A stretch of DNA of 64,000 nt from Jannaschia pagri (GCF_019655435.1 NZ_BPFH01000002.1:248001-312000); one strand, 5' to 3'; positions 17,979 to 27,373 are shown, counted from the stretch's first letter. Notes: generated by a model from the letters alone, not told the origin. Translations and numbers: made by a program.

Positions 17979-18890
17979 CTAGCCGTCCTGCGCCAGGTCA
18001 CCCGGGGCCGGCGGCCCTTGTACCGGCCCGGCGGGTGGAGCGATCAAGGCGCCGGTGTCGTCGATCCGGGCGGCTTCGCGGGTACGGAGGACGCGCAGGT
18101 ACTCCAACCGGCCGGTCTCTGCGGCCAAGCGAACCCGCAACTGCCCATTCACCGAGCGGACCACCTGCCCCACCAACAAATCAGCCGGAAACACACCGCC
18201 GTCACCCGAGGTCACGATCCGGTCCCCGGCGCGGACATCCTCTGGGTTTTCCACGAACTCCAAGGCCGGGGTCGCCGTCGTATCGCCAGCCAAGATCGCG
18301 CGCTTTCCGGACGGCTGGATGGTGACGGGAATGCGGCTGTTGCCATCGGTCAGCAGGATCACGCGAGAGGTGCGGGCGCCAACGCCGGCGATCCGCCCGA
18401 CGAGACCCAGACCATCCATGGCCGCCCAGCCATCCTGGATGCCATCATCGGACCCGATGTTGAGCAGGACCGAGCGACGAAACGGCGACCCGGAATCGGT
18501 CAACACGACGCCCGAGATATACGTGAGATCCGGTGACAGACGCACCTTGTTGAGATCGCGCAGGCGAGCGTTCTCCTGCTCCAACTGAATGGCGGCTTCT
18601 CTCCAGGCGGTCATTTGCTGCAACTCGCGCCGCAAGTCCTGGTTTTGCTCGTAGACCCTGGCGTAGCCCTCGAAGTCTTCGATCAAGCGCCCAGCCCAGG
18701 TGACGGGGGCCAGCGCCCACTCGAATGACGGCACCACCCGGTCCACCAGGGCGGCCCGAATACGTTCCGCACGGGGGTTATCGATCCGCCACAACAGGGC
18801 AAGTCCGATCAGAAAAACGCACAGGATCACCAGCACGAGCCGTCGCAGCGGGCGCTGATAGATCTCGTCCGTTGACTGGTTACGCGCCAT
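17979..18890 (-). CDS. mreC: Rod-shape-determining protein MreC
   Basis: 303-residue periplasmic scaffold protein. One N-terminal TM segment (about 16-34, RLVLVILCVFLIGLALLW), a coiled coil (about 75-110, RVYEQNQDLRRELQQM then LEQENARLRDL) and a double beta-barrel region containing GSDDGIQDGWAAM and GDRIVTSGDGGVFPADLLVG. A Pro/Ala-rich tail (IAPPAGPVQGPPAPGD) closes it. It binds PBP2 and stimulates the elongasome. It starts 36 bases after mreB. Confidence 0.95.
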   Translation of the reverse strand: MARNQSTDEIYQRPLRRLVLVILCVFLIGLALLWRIDNPRAERIRAALVDRVVPSFEWALAPVTWAGRLIEDFEGYARVYEQNQDLRRELQQMTAWREAAIQLEQENARLRDLNKVRLSPDLTYISGVVLTDSGSPFRRSVLLNIGSDDGIQDGWAAMDGLGLVGRIAGVGARTSRVILLTDGNSRIPVTIQPSGKRAILAGDTTATPALEFVENPEDVRAGDRIVTSGDGGVFPADLLVGQVVRSVNGQLRVRLAAETGRLEYLRVLRTREAARIDDTGALIAPPAGPVQGPPAPGDLAQDG

Positions 18891-18926
18891 GGCTCCCTAT
18901 CCTGCCGCCGGTCGCGGGCTGCGGGT

Positions 18927-20015
<1,089 letters not shown>

Positions 20016-20052
20016 CTAGGCGTGTAACGGGCCGAGGCGGTCGGGGACAAGG

Positions 20053-20076
20053 GCGGCCTTTGGGTTAGTAGGCCGC
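20053..20076. repeat. Hairpin between mreB and rayT
   Basis: GCGGCCT and AGGCCGC form a perfect 7-bp stem around a 10-base loop containing GTTAGT. It lies 10 bases downstream of the rayT stop codon and 89 bases upstream of mreB. It may terminate rayT or be a REP-like target of the RayT enzyme; there is no T-tract on the minus side. Confidence 0.35.
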
Positions 20077-20086
20077 ATTTTGCTGA

Positions 20087-20746
20087 TCACGCGGGGCCAA
20101 CGGGTGCGTTTGCACGGGCCGAGGTGGGCATGTGCGTCTGTGGTCGGCGGTCCCTCCCAGGGCGAATTGGATCGGTTAAGGGATGGTCGCGCGACAGAGC
20201 TTCGGCAGGCCCGAGGATGCGCCGCCGTGCTGGGTCTAACCGGTTTGCCGCCGCGAGACCGGCCCGAAGGCTCACACGCATATCGCGATGGATCGATGAA
20301 TGGGGCCAATCGAATGGATCAGCCACAAGCCCATGTTTCACGGGATTGAGGTTACAGTAGCTGATCAACCGCCCGAGATCGAGCTCGTCGCGAACACGGT
20401 ATTCTCGGAAGTCGTCTTGCCAAAGTGCAACGTCGCCTGGGGGCGGGGTAGGCGTGAGCGAAGGGTGCATCCCTGCCCGAAGCAAGCCTTCCTGGAACCG
20501 TGCCTTAATCGAGGCCATATGGGCCGAGCAATCGGCATCCCGCCCTGGCAGTCGCCAGACCGCGTGGAAGTGATCGGGCAACGTGACCCAGGCCTCAATC
20601 TCGAAGGGCCGATCGGCGCGGACGCTGCGCACGGCCTCGCGCAAGATGTCAACGTGCCGGACCAGCAGGTCGGATGCACGGTCCAAGAGGTGGGCCGTGA
20701 TAAAGATCGTGCTAGCGGGAATCGTGGGGCGGCAGTAATCGGGCAT
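20087..20746 (-). CDS. REP-associated tyrosine transposase (RayT)
   Basis: 219-residue Y1/HUH single-strand nuclease of the IS200/IS605-related RAYT group. The HUH motif is HFH (His59, His61, in LPDHFHAVW) and the probable catalytic Tyr is Tyr130 in ISYCNLNPVKHGLV; DPFDWPHSSIHR follows as in most family members. RAYTs are usually single-copy, domesticated enzymes that process REP hairpins and do not move themselves. No inverted terminal repeats or target duplications were seen, and only one candidate REP-like hairpin (20053-20076) flanks it. The basic C-terminal tail (RPGRDRRPQTHMPTSARAN) is longer than usual and may be low-constraint. Confidence 0.88.
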   Translation of the reverse strand: MPDYCRPTIPASTIFITAHLLDRASDLLVRHVDILREAVRSVRADRPFEIEAWVTLPDHFHAVWRLPGRDADCSAHMASIKARFQEGLLRAGMHPSLTPTPPPGDVALWQDDFREYRVRDELDLGRLISYCNLNPVKHGLVADPFDWPHSSIHRDMRVSLRAGLAAANRLDPARRRILGPAEALSRDHPLTDPIRPGRDRRPQTHMPTSARANAPVGPA

Positions 20747-21640
20747 GCCCTGATCCTGCCGCCAAGATAGTTAACGAAGCGTGAAGGGCGAGAGCATCCC
20801 CGGCTCACTAAGGCGACCGATACATTGGGAGCCATACATCCCGCCGACAAAAGTGATCTCTGCGGCCCCGTGACGGCAACGCATGTCGTCAAATTCCCAG
20901 TACGGCGCCGATGACGCCAAGCGTGATCAAAGCGGCAAGCACCCCACAAATGATCAGAAAACCTCGGAGAAGACCCAGAGCCAGCCCCACAATGCATACA
21001 CTGAAGTGGGTCCACTTTGGGCGAGCCGCGTCGCGCATCAGCGGGGCTGCGCATCGCCGTATCCCATGTACGCCGAGGCGGTGGGCGAACTCTCTAACGA
21101 TCTGCTCCTATAGGAAAGGACTTGGGCCGAGCCAAAGCAGCCGCTCAGAATTCGGCCCCCAAACAAGACCTCGAAGACCAACCGGGTTCTGACGACCCGC
21201 ATCATTCCGCGCCAACAGCCCACGCACCTCCTCTCGATAGCGGTCGGGGATGCACTCTGCGAGTTGCATTGCCTCCTCTTCAGAGGGCCGCAAAGCATAG
21301 AAACGCTTGTCCAACGAGTCCTAGGCCGTGGCATGGCTCACGGGGGTCCATTCACCCGTCTCCTTATCTTCGGAAGCACGCGGGAGCGCCTGACAAGTCT
21401 CAATGACCTCTCTTACTTGATCGAAGCTCAGCAGAACACTGCCGCAGATCCGAAGGGATACGCTCAGGCGCGACGCCAGCTAGCCGCAGCCGAATGCCAA
21501 ATGCCGAACACGCCGTTACCGGCCTGTCGAGGCTCAGAACCTCAAACCGCCGCCTGATGACCCAATGGGAAGCCGATCAAACGAGGAGGGCGGCCCCTCA
21601 ACGACGTCGCATAGCGACGGCTCGCGATGGGTTCGGCAGG
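20747..21640. other. About 0.9 kb without a convincing gene
   Basis: No long frame here has the codon bias of its neighbours. Two small minus-strand frames are worth recording. One at 20889-21038 would encode a 49-residue hydrophobic peptide (separate entry). Another at 21108-21269 would encode 53 residues starting MQLAECIPDRYREEV, with AGGAGG only two bases before its ATG. A small hairpin (CGTCGC/GCGACG, 21605-21619) lies about 20 bases after the leuA stop and may help end that transcript. The segment may be decayed foreign DNA next to rayT. No tRNA-like fold was found. Confidence 0.5.
20889..21038 (-). CDS. Possible 49-residue small membrane protein
   Basis: A short frame with a basic N-terminus (MRDAARPKWTHFS) followed by about 36 almost wholly hydrophobic residues (CIVGLALGLLRGFLIICGVL then AALITLGVIGAVLGI), ending in TGA. 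The topology would be one long or two short membrane helices. There is no clear ribosome-binding site, and it lies in a gene-poor stretch, so it may be chance. The run of hydrophobic codons with a positively charged start is the reason for listing it. Confidence 0.25.
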   Translation of the reverse strand: MRDAARPKWTHFSVCIVGLALGLLRGFLIICGVLAALITLGVIGAVLGI

Positions 21641-23203
21641 CTACCCCACATCCTTATAGCTGATCTCGCGCGCGTCGGTCCCCGCCTTCTCTCGGCGCAC
21701 CATCAGACGGTTGAGCGCGTTCACATAAGCCCGCACACTGGCCACGACCGTATCGGTGTCGGCGGATTGGCCCGAGACGATGCGCCCCTCCTCCTCCATC
21801 CGAACCGTCACGGTGGCCTGGGCATCCGTCCCTTCGGTCACGGCAGACACCTGGTAGAGTTGCAGACGCGCCCGGTGATCGACCAGCGTCTTCACGGCAT
21901 TGAAGGCTGCATCCACCGGGCCATCGCCCGTCGCCTCAGCCGAGACGGCATCCCCGTCAATCGTCAGCGTCAGCGCAGCCTCCGCCGGGCCACCGGTACC
22001 GCAGACCACGCGCAGGGTTCCGACCTTGATCCGATCCTCGCCAGAGCGTTCCTCGTCCTGCATCAGGGCGATCAGATCGTCGTCGAAAACCTCTTTCTTA
22101 CGGTCGGCCAGGGCTTTGAACCGCACGAAGACGTCGGCCAGTTGGTTGCCGTCCACGTCATACCCCAACTCCGCCAGTTTGGAGCGCAGGGCCGCACGAC
22201 CCGAGTGCTTACCCATGACCAGCGACGTTTCGGTGAGGCCCACATCCTCGGGGCGCATGATCTCGAAGGTTTCGGCGTTCTTCAGCATCCCGTCTTGGTG
22301 GATCCCGGACTCATGGGCGAAGGCGTTCTTGCCGACGATGGCCTTGTTCGGCTGAACCACAAAGCCCGACACGGCGCTGACCCGGCGCGAGATCGCCATC
22401 AGCTTGGTGGCGTCGATGCCGGTTGTGAACGGTATGATGTCGTGGCGGACCTTGAGGGCCATCACGACCTCCTCCAGGGCCGTGTTGCCCGCGCGTTCCC
22501 CCAACCCATTGATTGTGCATTCTATCTGCCGCGCACCGCCCTCGACCGCGGCAAGGGAGTTGGCCGTCGCCATGCCCAGATCATTGTGGCAGTGGGTGGC
22601 AAAGATGACGTCCTCGGCGCCCGGCACTTCGGCGATGAGACGACGGATCAGCTCGGCGCTTTCGTTGGGCGCGGTGTAGCCGACAGTGTCCGGGATGTTG
22701 ATCGTGGTGGCGCCTGCCTTGATCGCGATCTCGACCACGCGGGCCAAATACTCCCACTCCGTCCGGGTCGCATCCATGGGCGACCATTGGACATTGTCGC
22801 AGAGGTTCCGAGCATGGGTGACCGTGTCGTGGATCCGGTCGGCCATCTCATCCATAGTCAGATTGGGGATGGCGCGATGCAGGGGCGAGGTGCCGATGAA
22901 GGTATGGATGCGGGGCGATTTGGCGTGTTTCACCGCCTCCCAACAGCGGTCAATGTCTTTCAAATTGGCGCGCGCCAGGCCACAAATCGTGGCCGATTGC
23001 GCGGCCCGAGCGATCTCGGACACGGCGGCGAAATCGCCTTCGGAGGCGATGGGAAAGCCCGCCTCGATGATGTCCACGCCCATCTCATCCAGCATGGAGG
23101 CGATCTCCAACTTTTCGTCATGGGTCATGGTGGCGCCGGGGGATTGCTCCCCATCGCGCAGGGTGGTGTCGAAGATAACGACGCGGTTTTTGTCGGAAGT
23201 CAT
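21641..23203 (-). CDS. leuA: 2-Isopropylmalate synthase
   Basis: Condenses acetyl-CoA with 2-oxoisovalerate, the first committed step of leucine synthesis. The 520-residue product has the TIM-barrel HMGL-like domain starting FDTTLRDGEQSPGATM (catalytic Arg and metal Asp) with the HCHNDLG metal motif near residue 203, a linker, and a C-terminal LeuA regulatory domain (about 390-510, KVGTLRVVCGTGGPAEAAL onward) that binds leucine for feedback inhibition. The ATG at 23203 (MTSDKNRVVIF) matches the family N-terminus and has AGGATAG upstream; a longer frame to 23275 runs through the attenuator and is not coding. It is preceded by a Leu-rich leader peptide. Confidence 0.96.
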   Translation of the reverse strand: MTSDKNRVVIFDTTLRDGEQSPGATMTHDEKLEIASMLDEMGVDIIEAGFPIASEGDFAAVSEIARAAQSATICGLARANLKDIDRCWEAVKHAKSPRIHTFIGTSPLHRAIPNLTMDEMADRIHDTVTHARNLCDNVQWSPMDATRTEWEYLARVVEIAIKAGATTINIPDTVGYTAPNESAELIRRLIAEVPGAEDVIFATHCHNDLGMATANSLAAVEGGARQIECTINGLGERAGNTALEEVVMALKVRHDIIPFTTGIDATKLMAISRRVSAVSGFVVQPNKAIVGKNAFAHESGIHQDGMLKNAETFEIMRPEDVGLTETSLVMGKHSGRAALRSKLAELGYDVDGNQLADVFVRFKALADRKKEVFDDDLIALMQDEERSGEDRIKVGTLRVVCGTGGPAEAALTLTIDGDAVSAEATGDGPVDAAFNAVKTLVDHRARLQLYQVSAVTEGTDAQATVTVRMEEEGRIVSGQSADTDTVVASVRAYVNALNRLMVRREKAGTDAREISYKDVG

Positions 23204-23235
23204 GGCTCTATCCTGGATGTCTGGGTGTCTTCTGT

Positions 23236-23284
23236 CGGCGCTGCACCTCTCCCGAGCGGTCGCGCCGAATGGCACGCTCAGGAG
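23236..23284 (-). promoter_or_regulatory. Candidate leuA attenuator with alternative RNA pairings
   Basis: Reading the minus strand, segment 1 (CTCCTGAGCG, 23275-23284, spanning the leader stop codon) can pair with segment 3 (CGCTCGGGAG, 23249-23258) over 10 bp with one G-U. Segment 2 (CGGCGC, 23262-23267) can pair with segment 4 (GCGCCG, 23236-23241). The two stems interleave and so exclude each other, as in amino-acid attenuators. There is no clear T-run after segment 4, so the output could be Rho-independent termination of a degenerate kind, Rho-dependent, or control of translation. Confidence 0.5.
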
Positions 23285-23322
23285 CGGCTAAGAAGAAGGT
23301 CCAGGGTTAGGATCAGCGTCAT
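23278..23322 (-). CDS. leuL: leu leader peptide (14 residues, six Leu)
   Basis: A 14-codon frame 74 bases upstream of leuA reads MTLILTLDLLLSRS then TGA. Six of the 14 codons are Leu, including a CTT-CTT-CTT triplet, plus one Ile. Ribosome stalling on these codons when charged leucyl-tRNA is scarce would free segment 1 of the downstream alternative stems from the terminating ribosome. No strong Shine-Dalgarno was seen before its ATG (23320-23322 region). The remaining 224 bases up to the LuxR gene contain a GC-rich hairpin (about 23412-23430) and presumably the leu promoter. Confidence 0.7.
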   Translation of the reverse strand: MTLILTLDLLLSRS

Positions 23323-23528
23323 GACCGAGACGATACGGGTTTCGCAGGGGCGGGGAAAGTGGGAATCTGTCGAACGACGATGTGTTTTCGCCCGGACCCG
23401 GTGTGAGGCGGCCGGGGGACGCCCCCCGGACCCCCGAGATGACCGTCATGCCATCAATCAGCGGGCGCGCAGTCCGTGTCGGATGCATCTGCATATTTTT
23501 GGAACATCGAAACGACAGACTGAGGCGC

Positions 23529-23546
23529 CACCACCAAAGGGTGGTG
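23529..23546 (-). terminator. Hairpin directly after the LuxR gene
   Basis: CACCACC and GGTGGTG form a 7-bp stem with a 4-base loop, immediately after the LuxR stop codon on the minus strand. No T-tract follows, so it may instead be a stabilising 3' hairpin. Confidence 0.35.
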
Positions 23547-24362
23547 TCAAACCATCAAGAGGTTGCGGGTCTGCGCCTCATGCACCGCTTGGGCGGTTGA
23601 GTCTGAATCGAGCGCCTCACGTGCCAAGCGCATGTGCTTCTCCACGGTGGGCACGCTCAGGTCCATGATGGCGGCAATGTCGCGAGTCCGTTTGCCCCGG
23701 GCGGCCCATTCCAGACATTCCCGTTGGCGTGTAGTCAGCCGTTGAGTCGCCCCAGAGCGCGGGAGAGACGAGATACGAAGGTGGAGCGCGCGCGCGGCAG
23801 TTTCAAGCTCTGCCCCATGGGAGGCCCAAATGGCCTGGGCCCCGGCCTCATCAACGCCAGGGCGGAGGTTGAGGCCAATGCCGCCCTCCAGACCGGGGAC
23901 GAGGCCACTAAGGCTACCGGTAAAGCCAGCCTCGCCGCCGTATTTGGCCTCCAGAGCGCGAATTTTTTCCAGTTCTGGGGTCAGCTTATCCGAAAACGCA
24001 GCACGCGCCTGTTCCCATGTGGCAAAGCCGCTGCGATCACGGACCCAGTGGAAGATTGGGTTGTGAATGAACAACTCACCATCAATGTAGGCGTCGAAGA
24101 ACGCCTGCGGACCGTGATGCAGGATGATGGAGTTGCGGCGATCCCAGCCGCTTTCCTTGGCCCGCAGGCGCGAGTTTCCGTAAGACATTCGAACAAAGCC
24201 ACGGGCGCCCATCGCGGTCACGAACCGCCCCCACGCGGCATCGATACTGCGGCAGGCAAGCAAATCGGACAACAGGGTCAATGCCCCCTCGGGGGCGGTA
24301 GGATCGGGCCAATCGGCCAGGATATTATCACATTCGTTACGCACGACCGGTACCATAGGCAA
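23547..24362 (-). CDS. LuxR-family regulator with autoinducer-binding domain (solo)
   Basis: 271-residue regulator. Residues about 30-190 form an autoinducer-binding-type domain and residues about 205-271 a GerE/LuxR HTH (TTRQRECLEWAARGKRTRDI then MDLSVPTVEKHMRLA). Compared with the acyl-homoserine-lactone pocket of TraR/LasR, the Tyr61 equivalent (Tyr92) and Trp85 equivalent (Trp116) are kept, but Trp57 appears as Phe88 and the ligand-binding Asp70 as Asn101 (in HNPIFHW). No LuxI synthase is near, so it is a solo receptor, possibly for another ligand. It is divergent from the SDR gene with about 70 bases between. Confidence 0.82.
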   Translation of the reverse strand: MPMVPVVRNECDNILADWPDPTAPEGALTLLSDLLACRSIDAAWGRFVTAMGARGFVRMSYGNSRLRAKESGWDRRNSIILHHGPQAFFDAYIDGELFIHNPIFHWVRDRSGFATWEQARAAFSDKLTPELEKIRALEAKYGGEAGFTGSLSGLVPGLEGGIGLNLRPGVDEAGAQAIWASHGAELETAARALHLRISSLPRSGATQRLTTRQRECLEWAARGKRTRDIAAIMDLSVPTVEKHMRLAREALDSDSTAQAVHEAQTRNLLMV

Positions 24363-24431
24363 AGACGTGGGCCAGGACTAGAGAGGCATTCCTGACTTGA
24401 AGGGCCGAAGGTGGCGTCTAACTGCCTGCGA

Positions 24432-25082
24432 ATGAAACATGCGCTCATCATCGGTGCGTCAGGGGGGATCGGCGCGGCCATCGCGCGAACCCTGAGCCAA
24501 ACCCACTGTCTCACGGAAATCAGTCGGTCGCAGACCGGGCTGGACGTGACAGACCCAGACTCGGTTGCTGCGGCACTGGACCCCGTCGTCGCGCCCGTAG
24601 ACCTGGCCTTTGTGGCGACAGGGATCCTCGCGCCGGAGGGACAGGCGCCGGAAAAAACCCTGGATGCCATTGATGCGCACGCCATGGCCCAGACCTTTGC
24701 TGTGAACGCGATCGGTCCCGCGCTGATCTTGCGCGCGCTTGCCCCGAAGTTGTCGGAGACGGCGCGTGTTGGCGTCCTGACCGCGCGGGTGGGCAGCATC
24801 GGCGACAACCGCATGGGGGGGTGGTACAGCTACCGGGCGGCGAAAGCGGCAGCCAACCAAATCACCCATGGGGCGGCCATTGAAATCGGTCGCAAACGCA
24901 AAGGTGCCGTCGTGGTCGCCCTGCACCCTGGAACGGTCGAGACCCCGTTTACCGAAGGCTACAAGGCAAAGAAGGTCTCCGCCGACCAAGCGGCCGCGAA
25001 CCTGATCGATGTCTTGGGGCGCCTGACACCGGAACACTCCGGGGGGTTCTTTGACTACGCCGGAGAGGAAATCCCGTGGTAG
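24432..25082 (+). CDS. Short-chain dehydrogenase/reductase (C-factor-like)
   Basis: 216-residue SDR. Nucleotide-binding GASGGIGAAIA at residues about 8-18, Asn in FAVNAIGPAL, and the catalytic YSYRAAKAA (Tyr-x3-Lys) near residue 137. It resembles the CsgA/C-factor-like group. The start at 24432 (MKHALIIGASG) fits the family; a GTG at 24411 is possible. The stop codon lies inside the start region of the photolyase gene (7-base overlap), so the two are coupled. Substrate unknown; association with a photolyase suggests a light- or oxidative-stress-related role, which is inference. Confidence 0.85.
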   Translation: MKHALIIGASGGIGAAIARTLSQTHCLTEISRSQTGLDVTDPDSVAAALDPVVAPVDLAFVATGILAPEGQAPEKTLDAIDAHAMAQTFAVNAIGPALILRALAPKLSETARVGVLTARVGSIGDNRMGGWYSYRAAKAAANQITHGAAIEIGRKRKGAVVVALHPGTVETPFTEGYKAKKVSADQAAANLIDVLGRLTPEHSGGFFDYAGEEIPW

Positions 25083-26605
25083 GACGTCTGATCCTTGTGC
25101 TGGGCGATCAACTGTCCGACGGCCTGAGCGCTTTGCGCGAGGGGGATCCGAACACGGATACGGTTGTCATGGCGGAGGTCCAGGCCGAAGCCGATTACGT
25201 CCCCCATCATCCCAAGAAGATTGCCTTTCTGTTTTCAGCCATGCGCAAACACGCGGCGCGACTGGCAGAGGCGGGCTGGACGGTCCGCTACACCAAGTTG
25301 GACGACCCGGAGAATAGCCAATCCATTGTGGGTGAGCTTCTACGCGCTGCCGAGGCGACGGGCGCCACCGAAGTCCTTGCCACGGAACCGGGGGAGTTCC
25401 GCCTGATCGCCGCGCTCGAAGAGGCCCCCCTGCCCGTTCATATGTTTCCCGATGACCGCTTCTTGGCCAGCCACAGAGAGTTCGAGGCCTGGGCCGAGGG
25501 CCGCAAAGAGCTGCGGATGGAGTGGTTCTATCGCGAGATGCGCCGCAAGACGGGCCTGCTGATGGAGGGGGACAAGCCCGCCGGGGGCAAGTGGAACTAT
25601 GACCACGACAACCGCAAACCGCCCAAGAGCGGATTAGACGTCACGCCCCCCCGGGCGTTCACACCTGACGAGACAGTCACAGAGGTGTTGGAACTTGTCC
25701 GGACCCGCTTTGGCAATCGCTACGGGTCGCTGGACGACTTTACCTGGGCCACGGATGTGACGCAGGCACGCCATGCGCTCGCGCAGTTCATCAACAAGAA
25801 CCTGCCGACCTTTGGCGACTTTCAGGATGCCATGGTCCTGGGCGAACCCTTCATGTTCCACGCGCATTTGTCGTTCTACATCAATGCCGGGCTTTTGGGC
25901 TGGAGGGAGGTCTGCGACGCCGCCGAACAGGCCTGGAAGGACGGTAAGGCACCGCTGAACGCCGTCGAGGGCTTCATCCGGCAGATCATCGGATGGCGGG
26001 AGTTCATTCGTGGGATCTACTTCCTACAGGGGCCTGACTACACGCAGCAAAATGTGCTGGAGCACAGCCGCACCCTGCCAGAGTTCTATTGGACGGGCGA
26101 GACCGACATGACCTGCGTGTCCGAGGCCGTGACGGGCACCATGGACCACGCCTATGCCCACCATATCCAAAGGCTGATGGTTACCGGAAACTTTGCCCTC
26201 CTGGCGGGGGTCGCCGCCCATCAGGTCCATGAATGGTACCTGGCAGTCTATGCCGACGCCTACGAATGGGTCGAGGCGCCAAACGTCATCGGAATGTCAC
26301 AATGGGCGGACGGGGGCGTCGTCGGCTCCAAGCCTTATGTCTCCGGTGGCAATTACATCAACAAGATGTCCAACTACTGCAATTCATGCAGCTATTCGGT
26401 TTCAACGAAAACCGGCGAAGGCGCCTGCCCGTTCAATTTGCTCTATTGGCACTTCCTGGATCGCCACCGAGGACGGTTCGAAAAAAACCCGCGCATGGCT
26501 CAAATGTACCGAACTTGGGACAGGATGGACGACGACCGAAGGGAGACGGTCATCGCAGATGGCGACAAGCTTTTGGCCCGGATGGAGGCCGGAGAACGGA
26601 TCTGA
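25076..26605 (+). CDS. phrB: Fe-S bacterial cryptochrome/(6-4) photolyase (PhrB/CryB type)
   Basis: 509-residue flavoprotein of the FeS-BCP family, whose members Agrobacterium PhrB and Rhodobacter sphaeroides CryB bind FAD, a lumazine antenna and a [4Fe-4S] cluster. The N-terminal Rossmann domain begins LILVLGDQLS; the C-terminal helical FAD domain includes GWREFIRGIYF and MSQWADGG. Four Cys are placed as in the family: one in DMTCVSEAV (near 350), two in NYCNSCSYS (near 440) and one in GACPFNLL. Translation starts at GTG (25076), after GAGAGGAA and overlapping the SDR stop. Repair of (6-4) photoproducts or light signalling are both possible. Confidence 0.93.
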   Translation: MVGRLILVLGDQLSDGLSALREGDPNTDTVVMAEVQAEADYVPHHPKKIAFLFSAMRKHAARLAEAGWTVRYTKLDDPENSQSIVGELLRAAEATGATEVLATEPGEFRLIAALEEAPLPVHMFPDDRFLASHREFEAWAEGRKELRMEWFYREMRRKTGLLMEGDKPAGGKWNYDHDNRKPPKSGLDVTPPRAFTPDETVTEVLELVRTRFGNRYGSLDDFTWATDVTQARHALAQFINKNLPTFGDFQDAMVLGEPFMFHAHLSFYINAGLLGWREVCDAAEQAWKDGKAPLNAVEGFIRQIIGWREFIRGIYFLQGPDYTQQNVLEHSRTLPEFYWTGETDMTCVSEAVTGTMDHAYAHHIQRLMVTGNFALLAGVAAHQVHEWYLAVYADAYEWVEAPNVIGMSQWADGGVVGSKPYVSGGNYINKMSNYCNSCSYSVSTKTGEGACPFNLLYWHFLDRHRGRFEKNPRMAQMYRTWDRMDDDRRETVIADGDKLLARMEAGERI

Positions 26606-26734
26606 GGCGCCTGAAGCGCGCCGCAAATTCCTTGGTCTCTCTCAAAAAGAAACGCGTAATTTCCGTCCCTGCGCCGCATTTCCGCCGCGGGCTTCGATCA
26701 ATTTGTTCGAAACAGCCCAGCCGAGGGATCTGCC

Positions 26735-27331
26735 ATGAAGTTCGACCGTCTCCTTTCCAAGGCCGCCGCGCGGCTCCAGCCTGCCTCGGGTAACCCTGAT
26801 CCTGTCGACCCGCTTGTCCCCCCCAATGACGGGCTGCGCGGGTCGGGGTCCTGGGCCAACGAGTGGGCCGGTGCCAAATCCGCCGTGGAGCGGGCGAAGT
26901 CCCTCACGAACATCGGACGCCCGCGCAAGGGCGGCGCCGTCAAAGCGGATATCACCGAAGGCACCGTCCGGGTGAAACCCTTGATGACCAGCCGCGACGT
27001 CAAACTCTACAATTGGATCGTGGATCGTTTGGAGGCAGAGGCCCCGACCTGTTCGCTCCACTGCGGTGTGGCGCTGAACGCCTTTCTGACCTCGGCCGAA
27101 GCAACGCCAGAGGGCGATCCCTTGGCTGGCTTGGTGGCCGATCTTGTAATCACCGACGAACAGGGGCAGCCGTTGATGGCCCTGCTGCGGGAGAACCGCG
27201 CTGACCCCCGTCAGCAACTTCTGACACTGGACGCACTGCTCGACGCGGATGTGCCCATTATCGATATTCAGCCCCGGCCCGTCCTGTCGGCCATGTGGGC
27301 GGAGATTTCGGCAAACCTCCCCGACGATTGA
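26735..27331 (+). CDS. Hypothetical protein, DUF2726-like core
   Basis: 198-residue soluble protein. After a variable, Pro/Gly-rich first 70 residues there is a core like that of the 3743-4291 protein: a helix (SRDVKLYNWIVDRL), strand (CSLHCGVALNAFL), strand with Asp (LAGLVADLVITDEQGQPLMA), a helix and VPIIDIQ. This resembles DUF2726 but lacks the acidic residue normally in the second strand, so it may be a divergent or inactive member. It ends in a terminator at 27374-27400. Function unknown. The 130 bases before it contain nothing recognisable beyond a purine-rich GCCGAGGGAT before the ATG. Confidence 0.6.
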   Translation: MKFDRLLSKAAARLQPASGNPDPVDPLVPPNDGLRGSGSWANEWAGAKSAVERAKSLTNIGRPRKGGAVKADITEGTVRVKPLMTSRDVKLYNWIVDRLEAEAPTCSLHCGVALNAFLTSAEATPEGDPLAGLVADLVITDEQGQPLMALLRENRADPRQQLLTLDALLDADVPIIDIQPRPVLSAMWAEISANLPDD

Positions 27332-27373
27332 CGCGCGGCCTCCTCTGTCGGTCCACATCCATCCCCAAGATCC

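Noticed and set aside
20365-21054. A 229-codon minus-strand frame overlapping rayT
   Set aside because: RayT in another frame has the HUH and Tyr motifs; this frame reads as Arg/Ser/Pro-rich shadow.
21108-21334. Short minus-strand frames possibly coding 53-98 residues
   Set aside because: There is no family match. The best ribosome-binding site is only two bases from the ATG, so I list it only as a note in the gene-free stretch.
21494-23668. A 724-codon plus-strand open frame across leuA
   Set aside because: It is antisense to leuA, whose motifs are complete; the long frame is a product of high GC at third positions. It resembles no known protein family.
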